The notes beneath the pieces were generated by a model. It made no database searches. It saw only the letters and a list, made by a program, of their open reading frames with translations, and was not told where the DNA came from. The translations under genes were made by a program, and so were the position numbers. Of a stretch of 62,074 bases of DNA, positions 52,023 to 62,074 are shown piece by piece. The stretch is from assembly GCA_945952315.1 (NCBI GenBank), contig CAMFIE010000023.1:1-62074 (forward strand), read 5' to 3'. Position 1 is the first letter of the stretch; the number at the start of each line of letters is the position of its first letter. Origin of the DNA: an uncultured Rhizobium sp. (GTDB taxonomy: Bacteria > Pseudomonadota > Alphaproteobacteria > Rhizobiales > Rhizobiaceae).

Positions 52023-52820
52023 ATGACGGCCAATTATCTCACCACCCGCTTTGATTTCGCGCTCGCTCTTGCGAAGGAGGCAGGCGCTCTGGCGCTTGGC
52101 TATTTCCGCAACCGCGACGCGCTGACGATCAAGAGCAAGGGACTTCAGGATCTGGTGAGCGAGGCTGATCTCAACACCGAGCTGCTGATCCGTGACCGGA
52201 TCGAGACCCGCTTTCCGGACGATGCCTTTCTCGGCGAGGAAACCGGGCTCAGCACCTTTTCCGCAGAACAGGGCATCTGGGTGGTGGACCCGATCGATGG
52301 CACGCAACCCTTCATTTCCGGTCTGTCCAACTGGTGCGTCTCGATTGCCTTCGTCAAGAATGGCGAGGTGGAATTCGGTGTCGTGTTTGCGCCGGAGCGG
52401 GACGAACTTTTTGCCGGTGGCCGCAGCTTTCCCGCAACGCTGAACGGCAAGCCGATGCCGCATCATCCGGGACAAACGGTCAGGGACGGCATCACCGCCA
52501 TCGGCTATTCGCACCGGCTGGAGCGGAAATCCTTCATCGACCTGCTCGACCGCTTCCTTGAAGCGGGCGGCATGTTCTTCCGCGACGGATCGGGCGCGAT
52601 GGGCCTCTGCTATGTCGCGGCAGGCCGTCTGCTCGGCTATCTCGAACCGCATATCAATTCCTGGGACTGTCTCGCGGGCATTGCCATCATCCGCGCCAAC
52701 GGGTTGAAGACCAGTGATTTCCTGGAAAATGACGGGCTGACGAAGGGCAATTACCTGATTGCCGCAAATGAAGCCGTCTATGCCGAGCTTCACGCCCTTT
52801 ACTTCACCGCCGCCGCCTGA
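52023..52820 (+). CDS. Inositol monophosphatase family phosphatase (HisN-like possible)
   Basis: A 265-residue protein. Metal motifs are FLGEETG, WVVDPIDGTQPF and SWDCLAGIAII, typical of IMPase-fold Mg-dependent phosphatases. Alphaproteobacterial members include inositol-1-phosphatases and histidinol-phosphate phosphatase (HisN); I cannot decide between them by eye. ATG at 52023 follows AAGGA. It is divergent from purU. Confidence 0.82.
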   Translation: MTANYLTTRFDFALALAKEAGALALGYFRNRDALTIKSKGLQDLVSEADLNTELLIRDRIETRFPDDAFLGEETGLSTFSAEQGIWVVDPIDGTQPFISGLSNWCVSIAFVKNGEVEFGVVFAPERDELFAGGRSFPATLNGKPMPHHPGQTVRDGITAIGYSHRLERKSFIDLLDRFLEAGGMFFRDGSGAMGLCYVAAGRLLGYLEPHINSWDCLAGIAIIRANGLKTSDFLENDGLTKGNYLIAANEAVYAELHALYFTAAA

Positions 52821-52830
52821 TTGCGACGTG

Positions 52831-52858
52831 GGTGCCGCAGGATGATGAGTGCGGCACC
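52831..52858 (+). terminator. Hairpin after the IMPase-family gene
   Basis: GGTGCCGCA (52831-52839) pairs with TGCGGCACC (52850-52858). There is no T run, so it may stabilise the 3' end. A second hairpin, ATCGGGG/CCCCGAT, lies at 52877-52898. Confidence 0.5.
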
Positions 52859-53011
52859 GCGCAATCCGTCCCGTGCATCGGGGAAGCAAAGCCCCGATTG
52901 CGACATTCGCGCGCCGTCTCCGCCGTAAACCGGCGAAAATGGCGGGAAAGTGCCTGCCCCTTCCGATAAATGCGTGCGAAGCCGGAACTTGGTCGTGCAG
53001 TCTGGGAAGAA

Positions 53012-53022
53012 TGTCGCAGACA
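53012..53022. promoter_or_regulatory. TGTC-GCA-GACA motif upstream of the DMGDH-like gene
   Basis: A short perfect inverted repeat 75 bases before the ATG. It resembles half of the TGTCGC-type sites used by GbdR/SouR-like regulators of betaine and sarcosine catabolism; the match is short and tentative. Confidence 0.3.
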
Positions 53023-53097
53023 GGCTTCTCTTCCGCATCGGTCCGTCCTAGAGTCCGCGCCATTATCAATCGGGCCACCAATCGGGATTGCACACAC

Positions 53098-55659
53098 ATG
53101 GCAGAGTTTCCGCAAAAGGCGAAAGTAGTCATCATCGGCCTCGGGGGCATTGTCGGTGCCTCCATCGCCCATCACCTCATCGAGCGCGGCTGGGACGACA
53201 TCGTCGGCATCGACAAGTCGGGCATCCCGACCGATATCGGCTCCACCGCCCATGCGTCCGACTTCTGCTACACCACCAGCCACGACTATCTGTCGGTCTG
53301 GACCACCCAGTATTCCATCGATTTCTTCGAAAAGATGGGCCATTACGCCCGCATCGGCGGCCTTGAAGTGGTGCGCAAGGGCGATGACGTCTGGATGGAA
53401 GAAATCAAGCGCAAGCTGATGTCCGCCAAGGCCTTCGGCACCCGCGCCCATTATGTGAGCCCGGCTGAAATCAAGAAGCTCTTCCCGCTGATCGAGGAAG
53501 ACCAGGTTTCGGGCGGCATGTTCGATCCCGATGCCGGCCTCGTCATCCCGCGCTCGCAGACGGTTGCGGGCAAGCTGGTGGATGCGGCTGAAAAGAGCGG
53601 CAAGCTGCAGGCCTTCTCCAACACGCCCGCGAAGTCGCTGATCGTCGAAAATGGCCGCATCAAGGGTGTCGTCACCCATCGCGGCACGATCATGGCGGAT
53701 CACGTCATCGTCTGCGCCGGTCTCTGGGGCCGCCTGATTGCCGAAATGGTCGGCGAAGACCTGCCGGTGATGCCGGTTGACCATCCGCTCACCTTCTTCG
53801 GTCCGTATAACGAATTCGAAGGCACCGGCAAGGAAATCGGCTATCCGCTGCTGCGCGACCAGGGCAACTCCGCCTATATGCGCGACACGGGTGACCCGAA
53901 GACCACCGAAGGCGGCCAGATCGAATGGGGTTACTACGAAACCACCAATCCGCGCATGTGCCATCCGCGCGAGCTTCTGGAAAAGCACGAGGCCCGTCTT
54001 TCGCCTTCGCAGCGCGACCTCGAGATGGAACAGATCCTTGAGCCGCTGGAACGCGCAATCGAGCTCACTCCGATACTCGGCGAACTCGGCTACAATGAAA
54101 GCCACTCCTTCAACGGCCTGCTGCAGGTTTCCGCCGCCGGTGGCCCGTCCTGCGGCGAGAGCCAGAAGGTGCGTGGCCTCTGGTATTGCGTTGCCATCTG
54201 GGTCAAGGACGGCCCCGGCTATGGCAAGCTGATTGCCGACTGGATGACCGACGGCCGCACGCATATCGACCACAATTCGATCGACTATGCCCGCTTCTAC
54301 CCGCACCAGCTGACGGAAGAATTCATCGCCGGCCGTTGCTTCGAAGCCGCGCAGAAGATCTACTATCCGGCCGTTCACCCGCGTGAGCCCTATGCCTCTG
54401 GCCGCAACGCCAAGCGTTCGCCCTTCTACGAGCGTGAGAAGGAAATGGGCGGCTATTTCATGGAACTCGGCGGCTGGGAGCGTGCCCATGGCTACGCGGC
54501 CAACGAGCACCTGCTGGAAAAGTATGGCGACCGCGTTCCGGTGCGTGAAAACGAGTGGGACAGCCGCCACTTCTGGCGCGTCTCCAATGCTGAACATCTG
54601 GCGATGAGCGAGGATTGCGGCATCGTCAACCTCTCGCATTTCTACATGTTCGACGTCGAAGGTCCGGACCATGTCGAGCTGATGGAATGGATCTGCGCCG
54701 CCAAGATCGGCGGTGACGCCAATATCGGCAAGGGGATCTACACCCACTTCCTCGATGACGAGGGCATGGTGCGGGCCGACCTGACCGTGATCCGCATGGC
54801 AGACCGCTGCCGTGTGATCGACGGTGCCGATGCGGGCCCGCGCGACTTCCACTATGTCAAGCGGATTGCCGAGGACAAGGGCTTCAACGTGACCGTCACC
54901 GACGTTTCGGAGAAGTACATCACCATCGGCATCTGGGGCCCGAATGCCCGCGACAACCTGAAGAAGGTGGTCAAGGACCCGGCCGGTCTTGATCCGGAAA
55001 ACTTCGCTTTCGCGGCGATCAAGCAGATCGAGATTGCCGGCAAGCCGGTTACCGCCTTCCGCATCTCCTATGTGGGCGAGCAGGGCTGGGAACTGCACAT
55101 GAAGTACGAGGATGGCCTTGCCGTCTGGGATGCGCTGCGCTCGACCGGCGTGATGGCCTTCGGTGTCGAAACCTATGCCAACAGCCGCCGCATGGAAAAG
55201 AGCCTGCGTCTGCAGAATGCCGACCTTCTCACCTACTACAACCTGATCGAATGCGATCTGGCCCGTCCGAAGGTGAAGGATGCGGACTTCCGCGGCAAGG
55301 AAAAGCATCTGGAATACAAGGCCCGCGCCAACCAGCCGGCCATGCTCTGCACGCTGGTGATGACCGAAAACACCGATTCCAAGGGCGTGAAGCGCTATCC
55401 GGTCGGCACGCTGCCGGTCATGGATCCCGAAACCAAGCAGGTGCTGGTCGATGAACTCGGCCGCCGCTCCTACACCACCTCCATCGCCTTTGGCCCGACC
55501 ATCGGCAAGAATATCGCGCTCGCCTATCTGCCCTGGTCCTATTGCCAGGAAGGCCGCAAGCTGGAAGTGGAATATTTCGGCGAGACCTATCCGGTCGAGG
55601 TCGCAGGCGTCGGCTACAAGCCGCTCTACGACCCGCAGAACCTGAAGCCGCGCACCTGA
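53098..55659 (+). CDS. Dimethylglycine/sarcosine dehydrogenase-like FAD-GcvT fusion
   Basis: An 853-residue protein. Residues 8-400 are a DAO-type FAD domain (VVIIGLGGIVGASIAHHLIE). Its HASDFCYTTS occupies the place where relatives hold the flavin-linking or substrate residues. About 430-845 are the FAO-linker and folate-binding GcvT domains (AYLPWSYCQEGRKLEVEYFG). Relatives demethylate dimethylglycine or sarcosine and deliver the carbon to THF. The exact substrate is unclear. An in-frame extension back to 52849 has no support; ATG 53098 lacks a strong ribosome site. Confidence 0.83.
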   Translation: MAEFPQKAKVVIIGLGGIVGASIAHHLIERGWDDIVGIDKSGIPTDIGSTAHASDFCYTTSHDYLSVWTTQYSIDFFEKMGHYARIGGLEVVRKGDDVWMEEIKRKLMSAKAFGTRAHYVSPAEIKKLFPLIEEDQVSGGMFDPDAGLVIPRSQTVAGKLVDAAEKSGKLQAFSNTPAKSLIVENGRIKGVVTHRGTIMADHVIVCAGLWGRLIAEMVGEDLPVMPVDHPLTFFGPYNEFEGTGKEIGYPLLRDQGNSAYMRDTGDPKTTEGGQIEWGYYETTNPRMCHPRELLEKHEARLSPSQRDLEMEQILEPLERAIELTPILGELGYNESHSFNGLLQVSAAGGPSCGESQKVRGLWYCVAIWVKDGPGYGKLIADWMTDGRTHIDHNSIDYARFYPHQLTEEFIAGRCFEAAQKIYYPAVHPREPYASGRNAKRSPFYEREKEMGGYFMELGGWERAHGYAANEHLLEKYGDRVPVRENEWDSRHFWRVSNAEHLAMSEDCGIVNLSHFYMFDVEGPDHVELMEWICAAKIGGDANIGKGIYTHFLDDEGMVRADLTVIRMADRCRVIDGADAGPRDFHYVKRIAEDKGFNVTVTDVSEKYITIGIWGPNARDNLKKVVKDPAGLDPENFAFAAIKQIEIAGKPVTAFRISYVGEQGWELHMKYEDGLAVWDALRSTGVMAFGVETYANSRRMEKSLRLQNADLLTYYNLIECDLARPKVKDADFRGKEKHLEYKARANQPAMLCTLVMTENTDSKGVKRYPVGTLPVMDPETKQVLVDELGRRSYTTSIAFGPTIGKNIALAYLPWSYCQEGRKLEVEYFGETYPVEVAGVGYKPLYDPQNLKPRT

Positions 55660-55688
55660 TCAAGGCCGCATCTGGCTGACCAAAACAA

Positions 55689-55721
55689 AAACCCGCCTGT
55701 GGAAACGCAGGCGGGTTTTTT
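55689..55721. terminator. Bidirectional rho-independent terminator
   Basis: AAACCCGCCTG (55689-55699) pairs with CAGGCGGGTTT (55708-55718), with A and T runs on both flanks. It serves the rightward DMGDH-like gene and the leftward SH3 gene. Confidence 0.92.
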
Positions 55722-55750
55722 GATGGTTTCGGATCAGGCGCGAAACGTCC

Positions 55751-56269
55751 TTATTGTGCGCTTTTCATATATTCGCAGGCGTCGAACACCCCGCCCGGAA
55801 GCTTGTCTTCCGGAATGCAGAAAATGCCGCCCCAGTGGTAGCCGGTTCCCTTTGCGGTGCGCACCTTGAACCACTTGTAATCATCCATCCAGATCTCCGG
55901 ATCCTCGATCACATCCAGCTTGTCGCCAAGCTTCAGGCTGGCAATCTTCGGGCTTGTCATGCTCGGCGCCTTGCGCAGCACGCCACCATAGGACATGCCG
56001 GAGCGACCGACGGCAGGCACCGCATCCTTTTCCGCCTGTGCCGCATCCACCTCGTTTTCGATCAGCGTCTGGATCGCACCTTCGCAATCAAAACCGGCCT
56101 TGCCCCACATGCTGTCGTCCTGAAAGCAGTCACCGAGCGGCTTGTTGCCGCAAAGCCTGTTCGCGACGGTGGCACATTCCTCGTCACTGCGCGCCTCGGC
56201 GGCCAGCGCTGCAGCGCTTGAGGCCGCAACCAATGCCAGCGCCAGCCATCCGCTTTTCCCGATGCCCAT
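55751..56269 (-). CDS. Secreted SH3-like domain protein
   Basis: A 172-residue protein with a signal peptide (WLALALVAASSAAALAAEA). A Cys-rich N-terminal part (CATVANRLCGNKPLGDCFQ) precedes an SH3b-like domain (about residues 88-155, VLRKAPSMTSPKIASLKLGDK ... WFKVRTAKGTGYHWGG). Such periplasmic proteins may bind cell wall or act as stress sensors; the function is unknown. It is a single-gene unit ending at the bidirectional terminator. Confidence 0.68.
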   Translation of the reverse strand: MGIGKSGWLALALVAASSAAALAAEARSDEECATVANRLCGNKPLGDCFQDDSMWGKAGFDCEGAIQTLIENEVDAAQAEKDAVPAVGRSGMSYGGVLRKAPSMTSPKIASLKLGDKLDVIEDPEIWMDDYKWFKVRTAKGTGYHWGGIFCIPEDKLPGGVFDACEYMKSAQ

Positions 56270-56325
56270 CTTTGTCCCCTGCTCTTTTCCGGGTCCCCAC
56301 CCGTCTCATCAAATGAAATGCAAGA

Positions 56326-56361
56326 GGCCCGGAACGGCAAGTGCAATTGCCGTTCCGGGCC
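56326..56361 (-). terminator. Terminator-like hairpin downstream of katG
   Basis: A perfect 15-bp stem (56326-56340 with 56347-56361) around a 6-base loop, 36 bases after the katG stop. The tail has only scattered T residues. Confidence 0.75.
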
Positions 56362-56396
56362 CTCAGGCTCAAAAATAGTTGCTCGTCGCGTATGCC

Positions 56397-58644
<2,248 letters not shown>

Positions 58645-58754
58645 GACCAAAGCGGCCATGGCGCGCATCAGGCGCACCGAAGTGAAGCGGACGCTAGCAA
58701 AGCCCGACGATTAGTGTAAGTAGTTTTTTCCGATTGGATCGATAAGGCAGGCTT

Positions 58755-59651
58755 ATGAACAATCTGACCCTCAAGCAATTGCGCTACTTCGAGGCGCTGT
58801 CCCGGCATGGCCATTTCGGACGGGCGGCGGAGGCATCTGCGATTTCGCAGCCCGCCCTTTCGCAGCAGATCAAGGAGATGGAAGAATCGCTCGGCATCGA
58901 GCTGTTCGAGCGGCAGGCGCGGCAGGTGCGGCTGAGCACGCTCGGCGAGGAATTTGCCGTGCGCGTGCGCGAAATCCTGCGCGCGGTCGACGAGCTTGTG
59001 GATCTTGCCCGCGCCTCCCGCGACAGCCTGGTCGGCCGTTTGCGGATCGGCATCATCCCGACGGTCGCCCCCTATCTTCTGCCGCGGATCGTGAGCGAAC
59101 TCGCGCGGGTCAATCCGGCGCTCGATATCCGCATGCGCGAGACGGTGACGCCGAAACTTCTGGCAGAGCTCACCGAGGGGCGGCTCGATACCGCCATTCT
59201 GGCGCTTCCGGCCAGCGAACCGTCGCTTCAGGAAACACCGTTGTTTGACGAACATTTCGTGCTTGTGCGTCCGCTTGAGGATGCCGAGAAGCCGGTCCCG
59301 AACCGCGAGGCGCTGAAGGAGATGCGACTGCTGCTGCTGGAGGAAGGCCATTGCTTTCGCGATCAGGCACTGTCCTTCTGCAACATGGGCGCAACCCGGG
59401 CACGGGAACTGATGGACGGCAGCTCTCTGTCAACGCTGGTGCAGATGGTGAGCGCCGGGATCGGCGTCACCCTCATTCCGGAAATCGCCGTGCCGATTGA
59501 AACCCGCTCCGCTGCCGTTTCGATTTCCCGCTTCGAGGCACCGCAGCCTTCGCGGCGGATTGGCATGGTCTGGCGGCGCACCAGCCCGATTGCCCGGCAA
59601 TTGCAGGAGGTGGCAAAGATCGTGCAGCAGGCGGCAAGCCGCCCGGCCTGA
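58755..59651 (+). CDS. oxyR: Hydrogen-peroxide regulator OxyR
   Basis: A 298-residue LysR-type regulator. The helix-turn-helix is at residues 18-40 (HGHFGRAAEASAISQPALSQ). The redox cysteines C200 and C209 lie in EGHCFRDQALSFC, the OxyR signature. Oxidation forms a disulfide and activates katG, encoded divergently. The gene is of normal length and the ATG at 58755 is well placed. Confidence 0.95.
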   Translation: MNNLTLKQLRYFEALSRHGHFGRAAEASAISQPALSQQIKEMEESLGIELFERQARQVRLSTLGEEFAVRVREILRAVDELVDLARASRDSLVGRLRIGIIPTVAPYLLPRIVSELARVNPALDIRMRETVTPKLLAELTEGRLDTAILALPASEPSLQETPLFDEHFVLVRPLEDAEKPVPNREALKEMRLLLLEEGHCFRDQALSFCNMGATRARELMDGSSLSTLVQMVSAGIGVTLIPEIAVPIETRSAAVSISRFEAPQPSRRIGMVWRRTSPIARQLQEVAKIVQQAASRPA

Positions 59652-59655
59652 CGCC

Positions 59656-59787
59656 TCAGGCCGCAATCACCAGTACGGCAATGAACAGATAGGCAGACGC
59701 GGCCATGAGCGCATGAACGGCAAAACGCAGCTCCACCCGTCGCTTGCGAGGCGAAAACATGTCTCTTTCGGCGTGCCAGATCGACAT
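59656..59787 (-). CDS. 43-residue single-helix membrane protein
   Basis: A small open frame encoding 43 residues. The first half is charged (MSIWHAERDMFSPRKRRVEL) and the second a hydrophobic helix (ALMAASAYLFIAVLVIAA) that ends at the stop. GGAGAGG lies 4-5 bases before the ATG, an excellent ribosome site. An AT-rich region with TATACTC precedes it. It starts in the gap between oxyR and the EamA gene and converges on oxyR. I recognise no family. Confidence 0.6.
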   Translation of the reverse strand: MSIWHAERDMFSPRKRRVELRFAVHALMAASAYLFIAVLVIAA

Positions 59788-59898
59788 CAGCCTCTCCATT
59801 CATACTCGATCAATTGAGTAGAGTATAAAGGTGGCGACAGCGCGCGACAGGTCTGCTGTTTCAAAATTCGCGGCAAAGAGGCAAGAAATTTGCGCCGG

Positions 59899-60804
59899 TC
59901 AGGTCTCGGCGACCGGTGCCTCGATGGCGGCCCGCTTGCGTCGCTGGTTGAGGTGATATTCGCGAAAGACCGTGTAAAGCCCTGCCCCGACCACGATCAC
60001 CGCGCCGATCACCATGTTGATGGTCAGCGTCTCGCCAAACAGCATCACAGCCATCACCACCGAAAAGACCAGTTGCAGATAGGAGATCGGCTGCACCTCG
60101 ACCGCTTCCAGAATGCCGTAGGCCCGGATCAGGCAATAGTGGCTGAGTGCGCCCGTCACACAGAGCGCGCCCATGAAGAACCAGTCCGATGGCCGGATCG
60201 GCACCCAGTAGAGCGGACCGACCAGCGAGATCGCCAGCGCGCCCATGACCCCGGCATAGAACACGCTGGTCATGGCGCTGTCATCCCGGCTGACCGCCCG
60301 GGTGGCGACGCTATAGGCCGCAAACATCAAGGCTGCGGCGAGCGGCAGAAGCAGGGTGAGATCGAAATGCAGGCCGGTCGGGTTGAGGATGATCAGCACG
60401 CCGCAAAGGCCGACCACGACCGCCGTCGCCCGCCTCCAGCCGACTTTTTCGCCAAGGAAGGGAACGGACAGAAGCGTGACGAGCAGCGGTGTCGATTGCA
60501 GGATCGCCTGGCTCATCGCCAGCCCCGCATGCGCAAAGGCAAAGACAGCCATCGCGATTTCAGCGACGAGCAGCACGCCACGGATCGATTGCAGGAACGG
60601 GTGGCGCGTCACCATCACCCGGCGAATACCGCCCGGCTGGGCGGACGCCATGATGCTGACGAAAACGGCAAAGGCCCAGAACCGGATCATGGTCACCAGG
60701 ATCGGCGGATAATGGGTGCCCAGATATTTGGTGAACCCGTCCTGCATGGCAAAGATCGTCACCGCGGCAAGCGCGAAGAGATAGCCGTGGGTCTTGTTCT
60801 GCAT
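59899..60804 (-). CDS. EamA/DMT-family transporter
   Basis: A 301-residue inner-membrane protein with ten hydrophobic segments in two EamA repeats (residues 5-135 and 150-285). FAMQDGFTKYLG and VQPISYLQLVFSVVMAVMLFGE are characteristic. Such proteins export amino acids or metabolites; the substrate is unknown. ATG at 60804 begins the first helix; a GTG at 60840 is an alternative. It follows hpaD at 149 bp on the same strand. Confidence 0.8.
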   Translation of the reverse strand: MQNKTHGYLFALAAVTIFAMQDGFTKYLGTHYPPILVTMIRFWAFAVFVSIMASAQPGGIRRVMVTRHPFLQSIRGVLLVAEIAMAVFAFAHAGLAMSQAILQSTPLLVTLLSVPFLGEKVGWRRATAVVVGLCGVLIILNPTGLHFDLTLLLPLAAALMFAAYSVATRAVSRDDSAMTSVFYAGVMGALAISLVGPLYWVPIRPSDWFFMGALCVTGALSHYCLIRAYGILEAVEVQPISYLQLVFSVVMAVMLFGETLTINMVIGAVIVVGAGLYTVFREYHLNQRRKRAAIEAPVAET

Positions 60805-60953
60805 GCCGATCACGTCCGCCTGATTGATCCGAGGGTGCACCCCCCGAAGCAGCCCGCAGGTCTTCTAGAGCATTTTGCCCGGAAGCGTAACCATGGTTTT
60901 TGACCCGCAAGGGTCTGCGGTCGGGATGGACGGCAAACCACGGTCTTCCGCGG

Positions 60954-61808
60954 TCACATCACCGGAAAGACCACGTTGGCCTGACCGGTGCCGGAACTCG
61001 GGAAATACTCGCCGATCAGCTCGCCCTTGCCCTGATAGTTTTCACCGCCGAGCGCACCGAACAGCATGGCCGTGTCATGCATCGAGCCCTCGCCACAGCA
61101 GAAATCCGCATAATCCTTCAGCATCTTCAGGAAAGTGGCGATTTCGCCCTTCTGCCAGAGCTCCAGCACGCGCAGATCCATCTGCCGGTTGAACTCGGAG
61201 GAAATGGTGAAGGTGCCGTTGTTTTTCTCATAGTCCTCGTTTGCCCAGATCTTGTGCGACAGCGAACCGGAGGCGACGAGCAACACCTTTGAATCGCTTG
61301 CCTCGATGGCTTCGCGGATCGCGGCACCCAGCTTTGCGGAAGACTCGTGACTGTGCACCGTGCACCAGGCGGCAATCGACACGACCTTGAAATCACCGGA
61401 GCGCGACATGAACCGCATCGGCACCAGCGTGCCATATTCGAGCTCGAGACTGTCGATATGGTGGGAGAGCGTATAAACGCCCTTTTCGCGGGCTTTTTCG
61501 GCGATCAGGTCACCGAGCGCGGCATTGCCTTCATATTCGTATTCCATGTTCTGGATGAATTGCGGAAACTCGTTCGAGGTGAAGACACCCTTGAAATGGC
61601 TGTTGGCATTGATGTGATAGCCCGCATTCACCACCCAGTGCGTATCGCAGATCACGACCGTATCGGCACCGAGCGCCTTGGCGCGACGGGCGATCTCCAC
61701 ATGCCCGGCAATGGCCTGCGCCCGCGTGCCGAAGACGCGGCCCGGCTGCTCCGACATCAGCATGGTCGGCACATGTGTCACCTTGGCGGCCAGTACGATT
61801 TCACCCAT
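60954..61808 (-). CDS. hpaD: 3,4-dihydroxyphenylacetate 2,3-dioxygenase (HpaD/HpcB-like)
   Basis: A 284-residue class III (LigB-type) extradiol dioxygenase. It aligns with Escherichia coli HpaD along its length: AAKVTHVPTM, CDTHWVVNAGYHIN, LEYGTLVPMRFM, ASGSLSHKI, GEGSMHDTAMLFGALG and the closing FPSSGTGQANVVFPV. It cleaves the ring of homoprotocatechuate next to the hydroxyls, using Fe(II). None of the other hpa genes is in the window. GGAGG precedes the ATG at 61808. Confidence 0.88.
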   Translation of the reverse strand: MGEIVLAAKVTHVPTMLMSEQPGRVFGTRAQAIAGHVEIARRAKALGADTVVICDTHWVVNAGYHINANSHFKGVFTSNEFPQFIQNMEYEYEGNAALGDLIAEKAREKGVYTLSHHIDSLELEYGTLVPMRFMSRSGDFKVVSIAAWCTVHSHESSAKLGAAIREAIEASDSKVLLVASGSLSHKIWANEDYEKNNGTFTISSEFNRQMDLRVLELWQKGEIATFLKMLKDYADFCCGEGSMHDTAMLFGALGGENYQGKGELIGEYFPSSGTGQANVVFPVM

Positions 61809-62039
61809 GATCTTCCTCCCTCAATCCGGTTGAGGAAGCATGCTATTTTATTTCACATGTTAATTATTTGATCTCGATCAAGCCTGCGGAAATCATTTGC
61901 TCTTCAATCGTTTGAAAGGCCTGCGCCTTAACCAAAGATCGCAAAGAACCGCCGGAACGGGAAATTTGGTGATACAAGCGCCCCTCAAGATTGCTTTTGA
62001 GGCAAAACAATCGATCAGCATGCGCAATGGAGAGATGGA

Positions 62040-62074
62040 ATGTGCGGGATTGTAGGGATCGTTGGTACGGGTCC
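62040..62074 (+). CDS. glmS: Start of a GlmS-type glutamine amidotransferase, cut by the window edge
   Basis: Only the first codons are present. They read MCGIVGIVGTG, the N-terminal-Cys signature of glucosamine-6-phosphate synthase (GlmS, or its nodulation copy NodM); AsnB and PurF begin differently. GGAGAG precedes the ATG. The gene continues beyond base 62074. In many alphaproteobacteria glmS follows glmU, but here it faces hpaD, which would fit a second copy. Confidence 0.7.
   Translation, partial: MCGIVGIVGTG

Noticed and set aside
51709-52026. A 105-residue plus-strand frame between purU and the IMPase-family gene
   Set aside because: It begins at the purU start codon region, has no ribosome site and covers the divergent promoters.
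52804-55308. An 834-residue open frame on the minus strand across the DMGDH-like gene
   Set aside because: It mirrors the codon pattern of the real gene, has low-complexity composition and no recognisable domain. High GC commonly creates such antisense frames.

Overview
The window looks like chromosomal DNA of an alphaproteobacterium of the order Rhizobiales, most likely family Rhizobiaceae (Agrobacterium/Rhizobium/Ensifer relatives). The reasons are a NepR-EcfG-PhyR general stress locus with EcfG-type promoters, inositol/rhizopine (Moc/Idh/Ibp-type) genes very close to those I know from Sinorhizobium, a type II lumazine synthase (RibH2) behind an FMN riboswitch as in Brucella, a BigR-type sulfide regulon, and high-GC codon use throughout. 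I saw no IS element, phage gene, CRISPR array or tRNA/rRNA gene. A strong leftward promoter at bases 15-44 suggests a stable-RNA operon just beyond the left edge. No assignment was checked by database search.

Layout. (1) 1-4659: general stress response. Leftward YflT-like, iron-permease-like and BON genes have two exact EcfG promoters (GGAAC-N16-CGTT). nepR-ecfG and phyR are divergent around a pair of EcfG-like promoters, and an HWE histidine kinase follows phyR. (2) 4746-12110: a tight rightward run of GlpA-like and GlpB-like flavoproteins, an FGGY kinase, a TIGR03862-type flavoprotein, a GNAT-like protein and a Rieske oxygenase. (3) 12105-18191: a convergent leftward run of (S)-ureidoglycine aminohydrolase, FabH-like ketosynthase, OleD-like reductase, MBL hydrolase, PaaK-like adenylate-forming enzyme and ATP-grasp enzyme. 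This is an unassigned biosynthetic operon. (4) 18354-19176: FMN riboswitch and ribH2.

(5) 19249-28611: inositol/rhizopine uptake and catabolism. It holds an ABC importer with two abutting GGAA-N6-TTCC (IolR-type) sites, an inosose isomerase, a LacI regulator, a MocD-like desaturase, a MocE Rieske ferredoxin, a PanB-fold protein without the PanB metal ligands, and inositol dehydrogenase. (6) 28927-38736: an MgtA-type ATPase, an OYE-family demethylase-like enzyme, a diguanylate cyclase, RecQ, a glutamine amidotransferase, a bile-acid-symporter-like protein and a gap with a possible structured RNA. (7) 38737-42936: a GGDEF-EAL protein, a DUF2946-like protein and a PepSY reductase-like membrane protein.

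(8) 42979-50710: a sulfide/persulfide regulon. BigR, DUF2892, persulfide dioxygenase, DUF442 and SQR genes share ATCTACG-type operators, and an RND pump with its adaptor is attached behind DUF2892. (9) 50772-56269: folate one-carbon genes (purU, a DMGDH-like FAD-GcvT fusion), an inositol-monophosphatase-family gene and a secreted SH3 protein. (10) 56326-62074: divergent katG/oxyR, a 43-residue membrane protein missed by ordinary length cut-offs, an EamA exporter, an orphan homoprotocatechuate 2,3-dioxygenase and the first codons of a glmS-type gene at the right edge.
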